Shown here piece by piece: positions 8,250 through 15,302 of a stretch of DNA of 49,438 nt. The stretch is from Alphaproteobacteria bacterium 65-37. GTDB lineage: Bacteria; Pseudomonadota; Alphaproteobacteria; Reyranellales; Reyranellaceae. Position 1 is the first letter of the stretch, and each line of letters opens with the position of its first letter. The translations under genes were made by a program, and so were the position numbers. The notes below the pieces were generated by a model. It worked only from the letters and a program-made list of their open reading frames with translations, was not told the origin of the DNA and ran no database searches. Where the stretch lies: the NCBI GenBank assembly GCA_001897995.1, contig MKRV01000233.1, forward strand, positions 1 through 49,438, read 5' to 3'.

Positions 8250-9248
8250 ATGCAGATAAAGGACTTGCCGCTTCCGATTACGGCCGCAAAGGCGGACTGG
8301 CTTCCCGGAACACATTGGGTTGGCTTTACGCCGCGCGACGGATCGACAAATGCTCGCGAGCAGTGCCGTTCAACGGTCTACGCACAGTTTCAAGGCGGCT
8401 ACGTCATCGAGTACGTGACGTTTAAATTTGACGATCCAAACCCCGGATTCGAAAGAGACTCCCGCTACCTTGCAGAGAAGGCGGCGCATGCTGAAGTCGC
8501 CGGCAAGCTGATCTCCGTCCACCGCCTGCGACCTTCAGCGCGTCCCCTTCGCGAGATCCTCGGCGATGCTGAGTATGAGCAGCTTCAGGATATGTGGGCA
8601 GAGAGCGGTAAACGTCATCGCTGGTCGGTCGCCTTTCCGATCCTCGAGAGTTACAAGATCGTGCCCGCCGTGGCCGGGAACAAGGCGTTCTCAGCCGAGG
8701 CGTACACACGGCTCTTCAAGCATCCGTCCGCCACATTGAGGCCCCTCAACGACGACGAGCGCGATCAAATCAATCACTTGGTGATCGAAATCCAGCCGAC
8801 GCCGAACGCCTGGATCGGCATCGCCGACGAAGCCGACATGGCCGAGAAGAGTGAAACGCCCCGAAACATTGTCCGGCTTGTCGATCAGGATTTGGCAGTC
8901 GGAGCCTTCGAAGGGCTTACAGACGAACAAGTCGCGAAGATTCGGAAGCGGGCTGCCTGGCTGGCACACCGCTTTGTCTTACGGCGAAGGCGTGGGGGTA
9001 CTCTAGTTTGTGACGACTGTGGCTTCGATCCTCAGTCACGCATCTCGAACACCGGCCTGTCTCCTCGAGCGTTACTTGACGTGCACCACATGAACCCCCT
9101 CGACGAAGGTCTCCGCTATACCACCGAAGCAGACTTCTGCCTTGTCTGCCCGAATTGCCATCGCTTCATGCATCGCTTGGCGGCATCCCTGAGCGATCCG
9201 GCCGAGAAAGCGCACGCCCTACGTCCCCGGAACAGAAGCGTCAGCTAG
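8250..9248 (+). CDS. HNH endonuclease domain protein
   Basis: 332 residues. The C-terminal ~80 residues are an HNH nuclease: CDDCGFDP near residue 253, LDVHHMNPLDEG near 276 and CLVCPNCHRFMH near 297, i.e. the two Cys pairs for structural zinc and the catalytic His. Residues 1-240 have no family I recognise; they could be a target-recognition domain, as in 5-methylcytosine-dependent HNH restriction enzymes, with aromatic residues (WVGF, YVIEYVTF, RHRWSVAF) that would suit such a fold. It lies alone in the accessory island. Probable role: restriction or other genome defence; inferred. Confidence 0.78.
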   Translation: MQIKDLPLPITAAKADWLPGTHWVGFTPRDGSTNAREQCRSTVYAQFQGGYVIEYVTFKFDDPNPGFERDSRYLAEKAAHAEVAGKLISVHRLRPSARPLREILGDAEYEQLQDMWAESGKRHRWSVAFPILESYKIVPAVAGNKAFSAEAYTRLFKHPSATLRPLNDDERDQINHLVIEIQPTPNAWIGIADEADMAEKSETPRNIVRLVDQDLAVGAFEGLTDEQVAKIRKRAAWLAHRFVLRRRRGGTLVCDDCGFDPQSRISNTGLSPRALLDVHHMNPLDEGLRYTTEADFCLVCPNCHRFMHRLAASLSDPAEKAHALRPRNRSVS

Positions 9249-9260
9249 GGCGCTCCGGTG

Positions 9261-9905
9261 CTACAATCTCAGCGTCGCCGTCGCGGTATGGACAGAGACG
9301 TTGTCCCGGAAGGGCAGCTTCGCCTGGACCTCTTGGACGAACATTAAGAGCGCTTGGCCGAAGCTGCCGATTTCAGTGAGCAGCCTGTCGTCATCGCCGG
9401 ACTGGAAAGGTTGGGAAGGCGTCGTGAACCCGTACCCACGTACCGGGCTGGCGCCCGTAAGACCGACTACGGCATGGGCCACCGCGTTGCGGCGGTTTCC
9501 CAAATCCTTCGCCACAGCTTCATGAGACTGCCATTGGGCGAAGATAGCGCCGGCGCCATTTCCCAGAGCGTTCTGGACGCTGGTTTTGCCGAACCCTTTG
9601 GTCACGCCCTCCAGAATTCTGGAGAGCACCTTGTGCTTCGCGAAGTAGGTGGCTTTGATCGGCTGGAGGGCACGGACAATATCATCTGCCGGCGTCCCTG
9701 CAGGCATGTGCGCCGCGAGATCGAAGGCCATCAGATTCCAGTCGAGAAAGCGAAGGGTCTCTTCCACACCCCCCAGACTTGTGACGATCGCTCCTACCTT
9801 ACGGTGGAGCTCGTTGATCCTCGCGGTGCCAACGAAGATGTCGGCACCCGTCCTACGGCCTATCATGCCAACTAGATAGGAACGGGCATTTGCACGGGCA
9901 AGCAC
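9261..9905 (-). CDS. Hypothetical protein with possible HEPN-type R-x4-H motif
   Basis: 214 residues if translation starts at GTG 9905; ATG 9866 is an alternative, and the open frame continues upstream to 9983 without ATG, so the start is uncertain. Strongly helical in character. Residues ~140-147 read GNRRNAVAHAV, which contains R-N-A-V-A-H, the R-x4-H catalytic pattern of HEPN RNases. That pattern alone is short. It is convergent with the HNH gene (12 bp between stops). HEPN proteins are frequent in toxin-antitoxin and abortive-infection systems; the assignment is tentative. Confidence 0.5.
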   Translation of the reverse strand: MLARANARSYLVGMIGRRTGADIFVGTARINELHRKVGAIVTSLGGVEETLRFLDWNLMAFDLAAHMPAGTPADDIVRALQPIKATYFAKHKVLSRILEGVTKGFGKTSVQNALGNGAGAIFAQWQSHEAVAKDLGNRRNAVAHAVVGLTGASPVRGYGFTTPSQPFQSGDDDRLLTEIGSFGQALLMFVQEVQAKLPFRDNVSVHTATATLRL

Positions 9906-10301
9906 AGAGGCCCCACCAATTCGGCCGAAAATCCCAATCTCGGAGTTGAGTGGGCCGCCGGCATGGCGCCCACGACGCGCCCGCTAACGTAGGTGCGCGG
10001 CCAGCCGGGAGCGCGGCTCGCGCGTTGAGGCGCTTGTGAGGGCCACGACCGAAACCTCGGCACCATCCGGGCGCCCGCTCGACGGCGCCTCGTGAGGGCC
10101 GTGGCAGCGCGGAATCTTGCAAATCCGCTCGCCGAGGACCATATTCATGCCACGGAGCCGATCGCCAGGGCTGCAAGTGACCCAAAAGGCGGCATGAGTT
10201 CGAAAGCGTAGTCACCTCCACGGCAATCCCATTCGCCGGCGCAGGTGGTCACCAAGCACTTGCGACTACCGAGAAGACGCCGGTTCGAAAGGGCTATTGT
10301 C
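9906..10301 (+). other. 396-bp intergenic stretch
   Basis: Separates two divergent genes. I see no tRNA, repeat array or recognisable gene remnant; the two flanking promoters must lie here. Confidence 0.5.
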
Positions 10302-10994
10302 ATGACAATCCAGAAAGATTGCGCAGACCATCTGCGCTCGACGTACACCACCGGCTCGAGCAAGCTTCGTGCTGGGCATGCTCATGAGATCGTTGCGTCG
10401 TACTTCGGCTACGGGACGGCCGCGGCGCTGCAAGCGGAATCCGCGTACCCGCTCGCTGCGCTCGACGAGGCGTCAGTACTCATTCCTGCCATTCCTTTGA
10501 TGGAGCAGCGGATGCAACAGCTCAAGGGGCTGCCCACGAACCTGCCCGGTGCTGACGAGTTGGCCAAACGCCTTTCCGCATATCTCGTCCAACACAACCA
10601 CTTTTCGGGCCAAGTGTGGCACACGCACAAACTTGAGGAGTTCATCGAAGAAGAATTCATCCAGGACCACTCCCTAGCGATCATGGATGACCTTTCGGGC
10701 GAGATGGCTGAGACGAATGCCTATTTCGACGAGCTTTACGTAGAACAAGTGACGATCAGCGAAGCGCCGGAAAGCGTGGTAGCGACTGTCTCCGGGCACC
10801 TGAACGGAGAGAACGACCCAGATAAGCCGTTCAGCGGCGACTCCATCGCCTTCACGACGACCGTGACGCTTGAGCGTGTTGCTGGTCGCACCGCATTTCT
10901 GTCTCCCGAGCTGGATAGCGGGGGAACGGTGGACGACAAGGACTACTACGACCCTGAGCCGCCCGATGACGAGGCAAAGCCGAGTTCTCCCTAG
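10302..10994 (+). CDS. Hypothetical protein, acidic
   Basis: 230 residues from ATG 10302, preceded by AAAGGG; an upstream in-frame GTG (10245) would add an Arg-rich stretch that looks non-coding. The N-terminus has the motif LRAGHAHEIVASYFGYGTAAALQAE (read in two parts: residues ~22-32 and 33-46), a pattern I have seen in short plasmid and ICE proteins of unknown function. The middle is helical, with EEFIEEEFIQDH; the C-terminal 25 residues are acidic and Pro-rich. A strong terminator follows. No enzymatic motif; function unknown. Confidence 0.6.
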   Translation: MTIQKDCADHLRSTYTTGSSKLRAGHAHEIVASYFGYGTAAALQAESAYPLAALDEASVLIPAIPLMEQRMQQLKGLPTNLPGADELAKRLSAYLVQHNHFSGQVWHTHKLEEFIEEEFIQDHSLAIMDDLSGEMAETNAYFDELYVEQVTISEAPESVVATVSGHLNGENDPDKPFSGDSIAFTTTVTLERVAGRTAFLSPELDSGGTVDDKDYYDPEPPDDEAKPSSP

Positions 10995-11029
10995 TCGTTG
11001 TCCGACGTAGTCTCGAATCGCTTTGACTT

Positions 11030-11060
11030 CACCCCGCCGATCAATTCGGCGGGGTGTTTT
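11030..11060 (+). terminator. Rho-independent terminator
   Basis: Perfect 11-bp stem CACCCCGCCGA (11030-11040) / TCGGCGGGGTG (11046-11056), loop TCAAT, then TTTT. Ends the gene at 10302-10994. Confidence 0.9.
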
Positions 11061-11265
11061 CAGATCGCGCGTTTGCGCCTCTCCTCCGCCTTATGGCAAC
11101 CAGTAGCTGCCATCGTCCTGGGAGGGCCGGTCGAGCATCGCGCCCGAGGCGCCTAGCTCCCGAGTGTCACGGCTGGCCGGCTAGGGCCCCAGGGTTCTGG
11201 GGGCTCGTCATATAAAGGTCTGCCGGCAAGCAGTATGGCGAAGGCTTCGAGGGAGATTTCCGGCC

Positions 11266-11856
11266 TCAGCCGGCTTGCTCGACGGCGAGTGACCCGGCGG
11301 GCAGCGGCTTCAGCAGTGATCGCGCCGACACCGTTGGATCGAGCCAGTCAGCCCATTGAGCACGGCTCAGGATCGCGACCTGCCGATCATGATAGGGCGC
11401 GATGTCCGGCCCGGGCGGCAGGGTCAGCATGGTGAAGGCTTCGCCGACGTCGGCGGTGTCTCGCCAGATGCCGGCGATGCAGAACCAAGGCTCGTCCTTC
11501 TTCGTGAACAGCCACTTGTCCTTGCGCTTCTTTTTCTTGTCCTTCGGATCGGTGAACTCGTAGATGCCGTCGGCAATGATCAGGCAGCGGCCCGACGTGA
11601 ACTCGCGCCCGTCCGACCGGAAATTGTAGACAGGCCGCTTGTTCTGTCCCGGCCAGCTCCAGCGGCGCTGAACGAGATCGCCTGCTTCTCGATCGCCCTC
11701 GACCGTGCGGACGATCGGCGCGGTGTCGGTGATCTTGATGTCGTCCCGCGCCTCAATGTTCGGGGTGCCCTCGGGGAAGCGGATCTTGATTTTGATGTTG
11801 GAGAAGTCGTCGGCGATTGTCCCGGCGCCGACATGGAGGCGATAGTCGTTGCACTT
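11266..11856 (-). pseudogene. SRAP (YedK/HMCES-like) gene with destroyed start codon
   Basis: Read on the minus strand from 11853, an uninterrupted 195-codon frame encodes a complete SRAP protein: CNDYRLHVGAG at the N-terminus, then RPVYNFRSDGR, GRCLIIADGIYEF, IAPYHDRQVAIL, ending LPAGSLAVEQAG and TGA (11266-11268). All key SRAP residues are present: Cys2, the Asn of YNFRS, the Glu of YEF and the His of YHDR. SRAP proteins crosslink abasic sites in single-stranded DNA through Cys2 after Met removal. Here the codon before the Cys is AAG, not ATG, a TGA lies three codons further out, and the first internal start codon is at 11430. So a substitution or one-base deletion removed the start. Either a very recent pseudogene or a sequence error. 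Confidence 0.75.
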
Positions 11857-11888
11857 ATTGCTTCACCGGCCCGTTGCGCTTTGTAGAT

Positions 11889-11903
11889 GTTCCTGTTATG
11901 TTC
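11889..11903 (+). promoter_or_regulatory. LexA (SOS) box between the divergent SRAP genes
   Basis: GTTCCTGTTATGTTC, a perfect GTTC-N7-GTTC. It lies 7 bases before ATG 11910 of the plus-strand SRAP-like gene and 33 bases before the lost start of the minus-strand one, so it could control both. Confidence 0.75.
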
Positions 11904-11909
11904 TCATCC

Positions 11910-12428
11910 ATGAAGGCAGCCGCTTTCGATATGGACGTCCCGCTGGACGAACGCCGCATCATCGTACGGTACGGCGACGACGGCGTGGAGATGGTCGAAC
12001 TGCCGTGGGGCTTGAGGCCGAAGGAACCTGGCGGACGGCCGTTCAATCTGGTGAGGGGTGAAGGACGGACGTTTCCCAGCCATCGCTGCCTCGTGCCGGC
12101 ATCGGAGTTCCGGCTGGCCCACCGGGGACAGCGCTACGCATTCTCGCTTGCCGACGGCGATTGGTTTTATTTCGCCAGCATCTGGCGGCCCGCGTCAGCA
12201 GGCTGGCCCGAGGCCTACGCGATCCTGACCGTTGCAGCCAATGCCGAGGTGGCGCGCTACCACGACCGGCAGATGGCAGTGCTGAGGCGCCGGCAGCGGA
12301 TGGAATGGCTGGATCTCTCGCGCCCGGAGGACGAGCTGCTGAGGCCGCTTCCCCGAGGCGCGTTCCGCGTCGAGCGGCTGTTCACCCAACCCGCTCCGAA
12401 ACATCAAGAGCCTCGACCAACGGCGTAG
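11910..12428 (+). CDS. SRAP-like protein lacking the catalytic Cys2
   Basis: 172 residues from ATG 11910; ATG 11898 is in frame but lies inside the LexA box. Family features: ELPWGLRPKEPGG, FNLVRGEGRTFPSHRCLVPASEF, WFYFASIWRP and YHDRQMAVL, in the order of SRAP/DUF159 proteins. The canonical N-terminal Met-Cys-Gly/Asn is absent (it begins MKAAAFDMD) and the usual FYEW Glu region reads SEFRL. So the abasic-site crosslink chemistry of YedK/HMCES should not be possible; DNA binding may remain. Divergent from the intact-frame SRAP gene and sharing its LexA box. Such Cys-less paralogues accompany full SRAP genes in rhizobia. Role inferred: damage-induced single-strand DNA binding or regulation. 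Confidence 0.75.
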   Translation: MKAAAFDMDVPLDERRIIVRYGDDGVEMVELPWGLRPKEPGGRPFNLVRGEGRTFPSHRCLVPASEFRLAHRGQRYAFSLADGDWFYFASIWRPASAGWPEAYAILTVAANAEVARYHDRQMAVLRRRQRMEWLDLSRPEDELLRPLPRGAFRVERLFTQPAPKHQEPRPTA

Positions 12429-12523
12429 GCACGGCAGCCCGGCGAGCATGGATGTTTCGTCGGCTCAACTACCTCGACGATGGAATAGACGCAGGCGAAG
12501 GGACCACGCCGCGAAAGGCCCCG

Positions 12524-12757
12524 TTAGCGATTGGCCTGTGCTGATCGCTTTGGACGCTTCAAGAGGTCGGCAGGTTCGATGGCCAGCGCGTCGGCGATCT
12601 TCCCCAACACCGTGACGCTGGATGACACGTCGCCTCGTTCGATGGCGCCGACATAGCGGGCGCTCAGGCCGGCGCGCGCAGCCAGCTCTTCCTGCGTGAT
12701 TTTTCTATCATGACGCGCACGACGCAGATTGACCGCCATGACCTCCTTGAGATCCAT
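12524..12757 (-). CDS. qseC: QseC-like XRE-family transcriptional regulator
   Basis: 77 residues from ATG 12757 (minus strand); a much longer open frame upstream is non-coding in composition and would cover the operator region. It is one XRE helix-turn-helix: NLRRARHDRKITQEELAARAGLSARYVGAIERG, with the rest of the fold behind. Known: in the Mesorhizobium ICEMlSymR7A, QseC is a small XRE protein transcribed divergently from the antiactivator gene qseM and binds operators between them, forming a bistable switch for transfer. The same arrangement stands here: divergent 87-residue gene on the plus strand and dyads at 12779-12801. Assignment by size, fold and synteny. Confidence 0.75.
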   Translation of the reverse strand: MDLKEVMAVNLRRARHDRKITQEELAARAGLSARYVGAIERGDVSSSVTVLGKIADALAIEPADLLKRPKRSAQANR

Positions 12758-12778
12758 GGCGTGAGAGGACCCTGGACA

Positions 12779-12801
12779 GGAACCATCGTTCCAGGAACGA
12801 T
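12779..12801. promoter_or_regulatory. Overlapping dyads, candidate QseC operators
   Basis: ATCGTTCC-A-GGAACGAT (12785-12801) is a perfect 8-bp palindrome; overlapping it, GGAAC-CATC-GTTCC (12779-12792). They sit 22 bases before the qseC-like start, as expected for autoregulation. Confidence 0.6.
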
Positions 12802-13005
12802 CCTTCCGATTCGTATCGGTTTGTGGTATCCACTCGATTGGAGTTGCCGGATTTGTCGCTCGCCAACGGCAGCTGACACCTATTGGCGATAGCCAGTCAC
12901 CACGAGTACGATGCATCCGGTGCATCGATTGGTCGACTCGGCGCCGCCCTCGACGCGATTCATCTCTATCTCGCAATGTGATGAATGGACTGACAGAGGC
13001 TTACG

Positions 13006-13269
13006 ATGACCATCGCTCCATTCGACGACCGTCCTCCAGACAAGCCCCATCTTACGAGCTATGATGAGCGCCACCTTGCGGACTATATCCGGCTCCTCGA
13101 CGCAGCGGAGGAGGGCGCCGACTGGCAAGAGGCAGTGAAAATCATCTTTGGCCTCGACCCTCGGCGCGAACCCGAACGGGCAAGGGTCGTCCACGATAGC
13201 CATCTTGCGCGCGCCCGCTGGATGACCGAGACCGGATTCACCTACCTCCTGCGGCCGCGCCTCAACTGA
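13006..13269 (+). CDS. qseM: QseM-like DUF2285 antiactivator
   Basis: 87 residues. Pattern: ERHLADYIRLLDAAEEGADWQEAVKIIFGLD, then ERARVVHDSHLARARWMTETGFTYLL, i.e. a small all-helical DUF2285-type domain whose last helix resembles the end of the DUF2285 activator just downstream (GGYRKLL). Known: QseM of ICEMlSymR7A is an ~80-residue DUF2285 protein that binds and blocks both TraR and FseA, keeping transfer off in most cells. Its place between the qseC-like gene (divergent) and the fseA-like gene supports the same role. Stop TGA overlaps no neighbour; the next gene starts 130 bp on. Sequence identity to QseM could not be measured here. Confidence 0.72.
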   Translation: MTIAPFDDRPPDKPHLTSYDERHLADYIRLLDAAEEGADWQEAVKIIFGLDPRREPERARVVHDSHLARARWMTETGFTYLLRPRLN

Positions 13270-13398
13270 CACGTGTTCCGGGCAGTCTGCGCAACGCTGC
13301 CTCAGCATGCATCGCTATCGGCAAATTTCGGGGCTAGCGCACTGCAATTTCCCCGGCCACTGATCGTTGGAGTTGGTTCAGTTGAGTTGGAGGCGTAC

Positions 13399-13755
13399 AT
13401 GCCGGCCACATCTGACTGGCGATCTACGAGGCGTGAAGTTGAACTGAAGCGTCTGCAGCGTCCGCACATCGGTTTGGAATTCCTGCGTCGTAGCCGCACC
13501 TATCGCACCGACTACAGCCAAATGCTCGAACGCATCGCGGCTGGCACCGTGAGCAGGGAACGGGCCTTTGCCGACTTCGCCCAGCGCTGGGGCTTGGTCG
13601 TTCCCTTTCGACCCGGAAATTGCTGTCGACGCTGCGCCGATCCTGTGGCGCCCGGAACTCGTGCCAGTGGCCGTGCTGCTTGCACCTGTGCCAAACGGAT
13701 TCGATGCTGCGCGCATCGCGGTTCTCGAGGCCGAACAACCTCAAAGGACTCATGA
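13399..13755 (+). CDS. fseA: FseA N-terminal part (DUF6499-like), zero-frame product
   Basis: 118 residues from ATG 13399 (GGAGG at 13389-13393). Residues 1-66 are the DUF6499 region found at the N-terminus of ICE regulators: DWRS, LEFLRRSRTYRTDY, FAQRWGL. After GGC-TTG (13591-13596) the zero frame turns into Cys/Arg-rich sequence of non-coding character and stops at 13755. If one base (G13597) is skipped, the frame continues as SFPFDPEIAVDAAPILWRPEL and gives a single 261-residue DUF6499-DUF2285 protein ending at 14185. Known: in ICEMlSymR7A msi172 and msi171 are joined by +1 programmed frameshifting to make FseA, the activator of rdfS. The same split is seen here. Confidence 0.72.
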   Translation: MPATSDWRSTRREVELKRLQRPHIGLEFLRRSRTYRTDYSQMLERIAAGTVSRERAFADFAQRWGLVVPFRPGNCCRRCADPVAPGTRASGRAACTCAKRIRCCAHRGSRGRTTSKDS

Positions 13756-14185
13756 CGGCCCGGACGGCCGCCATATCCTGCTCGACGATGTGGCAGGTCC
13801 GCATCAGCTCTGGTGCTTCGAGACGGATGCCCAGCAACGCCTGGGCGTGCTGATTCCGCTCGATGCCGACTTCCGCCTGCGGCTCGCGGCAGTGCAACGC
13901 CTGCATCGCCGGATGATCGGCCTATCAGCAGGGCCGCTGCCGCGCGGCTGGCGGTTGACGGCGATGCAGCGGCGACGGTTTGTCCTGATGCTGCGTGCGC
14001 TCGATGGCCATCTGGAAGGCGCCAGCTATCGCGAGATCGCGCGCGTCCTGCTCGACGCCGAGGCGGCACGCTGGCCGGCGAGCGCCTGGAAATCGTCTGC
14101 AGCGCGCTCGCAGGTCATTCGCCTCGTGACTGAGGGTACAGCCATCATGAATGGCGGCTATCGCAAGCTGCTGCGCGGCCGATGA
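13568..14185 (+). CDS. fseA: FseA C-terminal part (DUF2285 domain), read after +1 frameshift
   Basis: From 13598 on, this frame gives the second half of the activator: WRPELVPVAVLLAPVPNGFDAARI, HLLW-type HQLWCFETDAQQRLGVLIPLD, then the DUF2285 core RRFVLMLRALDGHLEGASYREIARVLL and the end IMNGGYRKLLRGR. The nearest in-frame start (TTG 13568) has no ribosome-binding site and would encode only out-of-frame FseA sequence, so independent translation is unlikely. Known: the fused FseA activates the excisionase gene rdfS and thereby excision; QseM blocks it. The rdfS-like gene follows 205 bp downstream. If the frameshift were a sequencing error the protein would simply be one gene. Confidence 0.75.
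   Translation: MPTSPSAGAWSFPFDPEIAVDAAPILWRPELVPVAVLLAPVPNGFDAARIAVLEAEQPQRTHDGPDGRHILLDDVAGPHQLWCFETDAQQRLGVLIPLDADFRLRLAAVQRLHRRMIGLSAGPLPRGWRLTAMQRRRFVLMLRALDGHLEGASYREIARVLLDAEAARWPASAWKSSAARSQVIRLVTEGTAIMNGGYRKLLRGR
13591..13603 (+). promoter_or_regulatory. Candidate +1 programmed frameshift site of fseA
   Basis: Zero-frame codons GGC TTG GTC GTT; the plus-one frame from 13598 reads TCG TTC CCT. Coding character switches frame within these few bases, so G13597 is the base skipped. Confidence 0.6.
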
Positions 14186-14389
14186 TCATGTATTCGGACC
14201 GTCGTCCACATAACACCGCGACTGCCACTCAATGACCAGCGGCCGTGCAAACCCGGTCCAGGTTCAAGGGGTGGGCGCCGCGATGCACCGCAACTCCGTA
14301 CTCCACCAGTCCGCAGATTTCTCTCCATCGTGATCGCGAGTTCGCCGCAGTTCCTCAGCGGCACCCGCGACAAGCTGGAGACGCATCTC

Positions 14390-14665
14390 ATGCCCGATGA
14401 TCCGCGACAACTGCCGCCACGCTATCTGCGCACACCGGAGGCGGCGCGCTTTCTTGGCCTGTCGGGCCGCACGCTCGAGAAGCATCGCACCTTCGGCACC
14501 GGCCCGGTCTATCGCAAGCTGGGCGGCCGCATCGTCTATGCGCTCGAAGACCTGCAAACCTGGGCCAACCGTGGCCTGCGGCAGTCCACGTCCGACCCCG
14601 GCAACGGCGTCGTCCATCCCGCCAGGCCGCAGCCGCGGCGCGGCGGTGGCAGCGCCGGACAGTGA
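14390..14665 (+). CDS. rdfS: RdfS-like excisionase (AlpA/HTH_17 helix-turn-helix)
   Basis: 91 residues from ATG 14390; in-frame starts further up add sequence without family character. The core is a MerR/AlpA-like winged helix: YLRTPEAARFLGLSGRTLEKHRTFGTGPVYRKLGGRIVYALEDLQTW, followed by a Pro/Arg-rich tail. Known: RdfS (89 residues) of ICEMlSymR7A is the recombination directionality factor that drives excision, and it sits just upstream of traF and the relaxase gene. Position here is the same: fseA-like, rdfS-like, DUF2840, traF, transglycosylase, relaxase. Excision control is inferred from that synteny. Confidence 0.8.
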   Translation: MPDDPRQLPPRYLRTPEAARFLGLSGRTLEKHRTFGTGPVYRKLGGRIVYALEDLQTWANRGLRQSTSDPGNGVVHPARPQPRRGGGSAGQ

Positions 14666-14822
14666 ACGAAACGCCGATGGCCTCGCAGACCAGATCACAG
14701 TGCCGACTCACATGGCGCGCTGAGCGTCACGCGGCTGATGAGGCCGTCGAGGCGCGCCGCCCCTTCGGATGGCGTCGCGGCCGCACGTCACCTGCAATCC
14801 CTTCAGACGGAGACACAGGGTC

Positions 14823-15302
14823 ATGACGACCGATCCGCCCAAGGGCTCCACGTGCGTCGAACTGATGTGGGTGGAGAAGGAGGTCGAATGTTGGATCAGA
14901 TTCGGCCGCGTCATCCATGAACGGATACTCGATCGTCGCCGCCGTGTCGTCAGTTTCGCACCGGACAGCATCTTTGCGACGGTCCGGTGGATGGGGAACG
15001 ACAACGGCACCGTCCTGTCCTGCATCGATGTCGTGCGCGCCGTTCGCCCGGGCGAGCCTTATTCCACCGTCTTCCGGGTGCAGCCCGGCGGCGATAGCCT
15101 GTTGCGCTGCTCCGGCTGGCCCCGTGTCGAGCGCGTGCTGAAGGCGATCGATGCCATCGAAGCGCTCGACATCAATCCCGAAGATGCCGCTCCCGACCAT
15201 TGGCGTCATGTCCATGCCCGTCTGCTCGTAGGAGAGCCGCCGCGCGCCTACACGCTGGGGCGACATCGCGCCTGGCTCAAACGTCGGCAGGTTACGTCAT
15301 GA
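14823..15302 (+). CDS. DUF2840 family protein
   Basis: 159 residues from ATG 14823. Family hallmarks: STCVELMWVEKEVECWIRFG, then FAPDSIFATVRWMGNDNGT, VQPGGDSLLRCSGWPRVERVL and the end YTLGRHRAWLKRR. Known: DUF2840 proteins occur almost only next to traF in alphaproteobacterial ICEs; their function is unknown. The stop overlaps the traF start (ATGA at 15299-15302), so the two are translationally coupled. A role in conjugation is likely. Confidence 0.9.
   Translation: MTTDPPKGSTCVELMWVEKEVECWIRFGRVIHERILDRRRRVVSFAPDSIFATVRWMGNDNGTVLSCIDVVRAVRPGEPYSTVFRVQPGGDSLLRCSGWPRVERVLKAIDAIEALDINPEDAAPDHWRHVHARLLVGEPPRAYTLGRHRAWLKRRQVTS

Noticed and set aside
11356..11886. 176-codon plus-strand frame
   Set aside because: It is the complement of the SRAP reading frame on the minus strand, which shows clear homology.
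12785..12801. ATCGTTCC-A-GGAACGAT as a LexA box
   Set aside because: Its inverted GTTCC/GGAAC layout does not fit the alphaproteobacterial direct repeat GTTC-N7-GTTC; an XRE operator is more likely.
13399..13755. Plain pseudogene explanation for the split DUF2285 regulator
   Set aside because: Both halves are otherwise intact, and the break sits at the domain border where programmed +1 frameshifting is known in the homologous ICEMlSymR7A genes.
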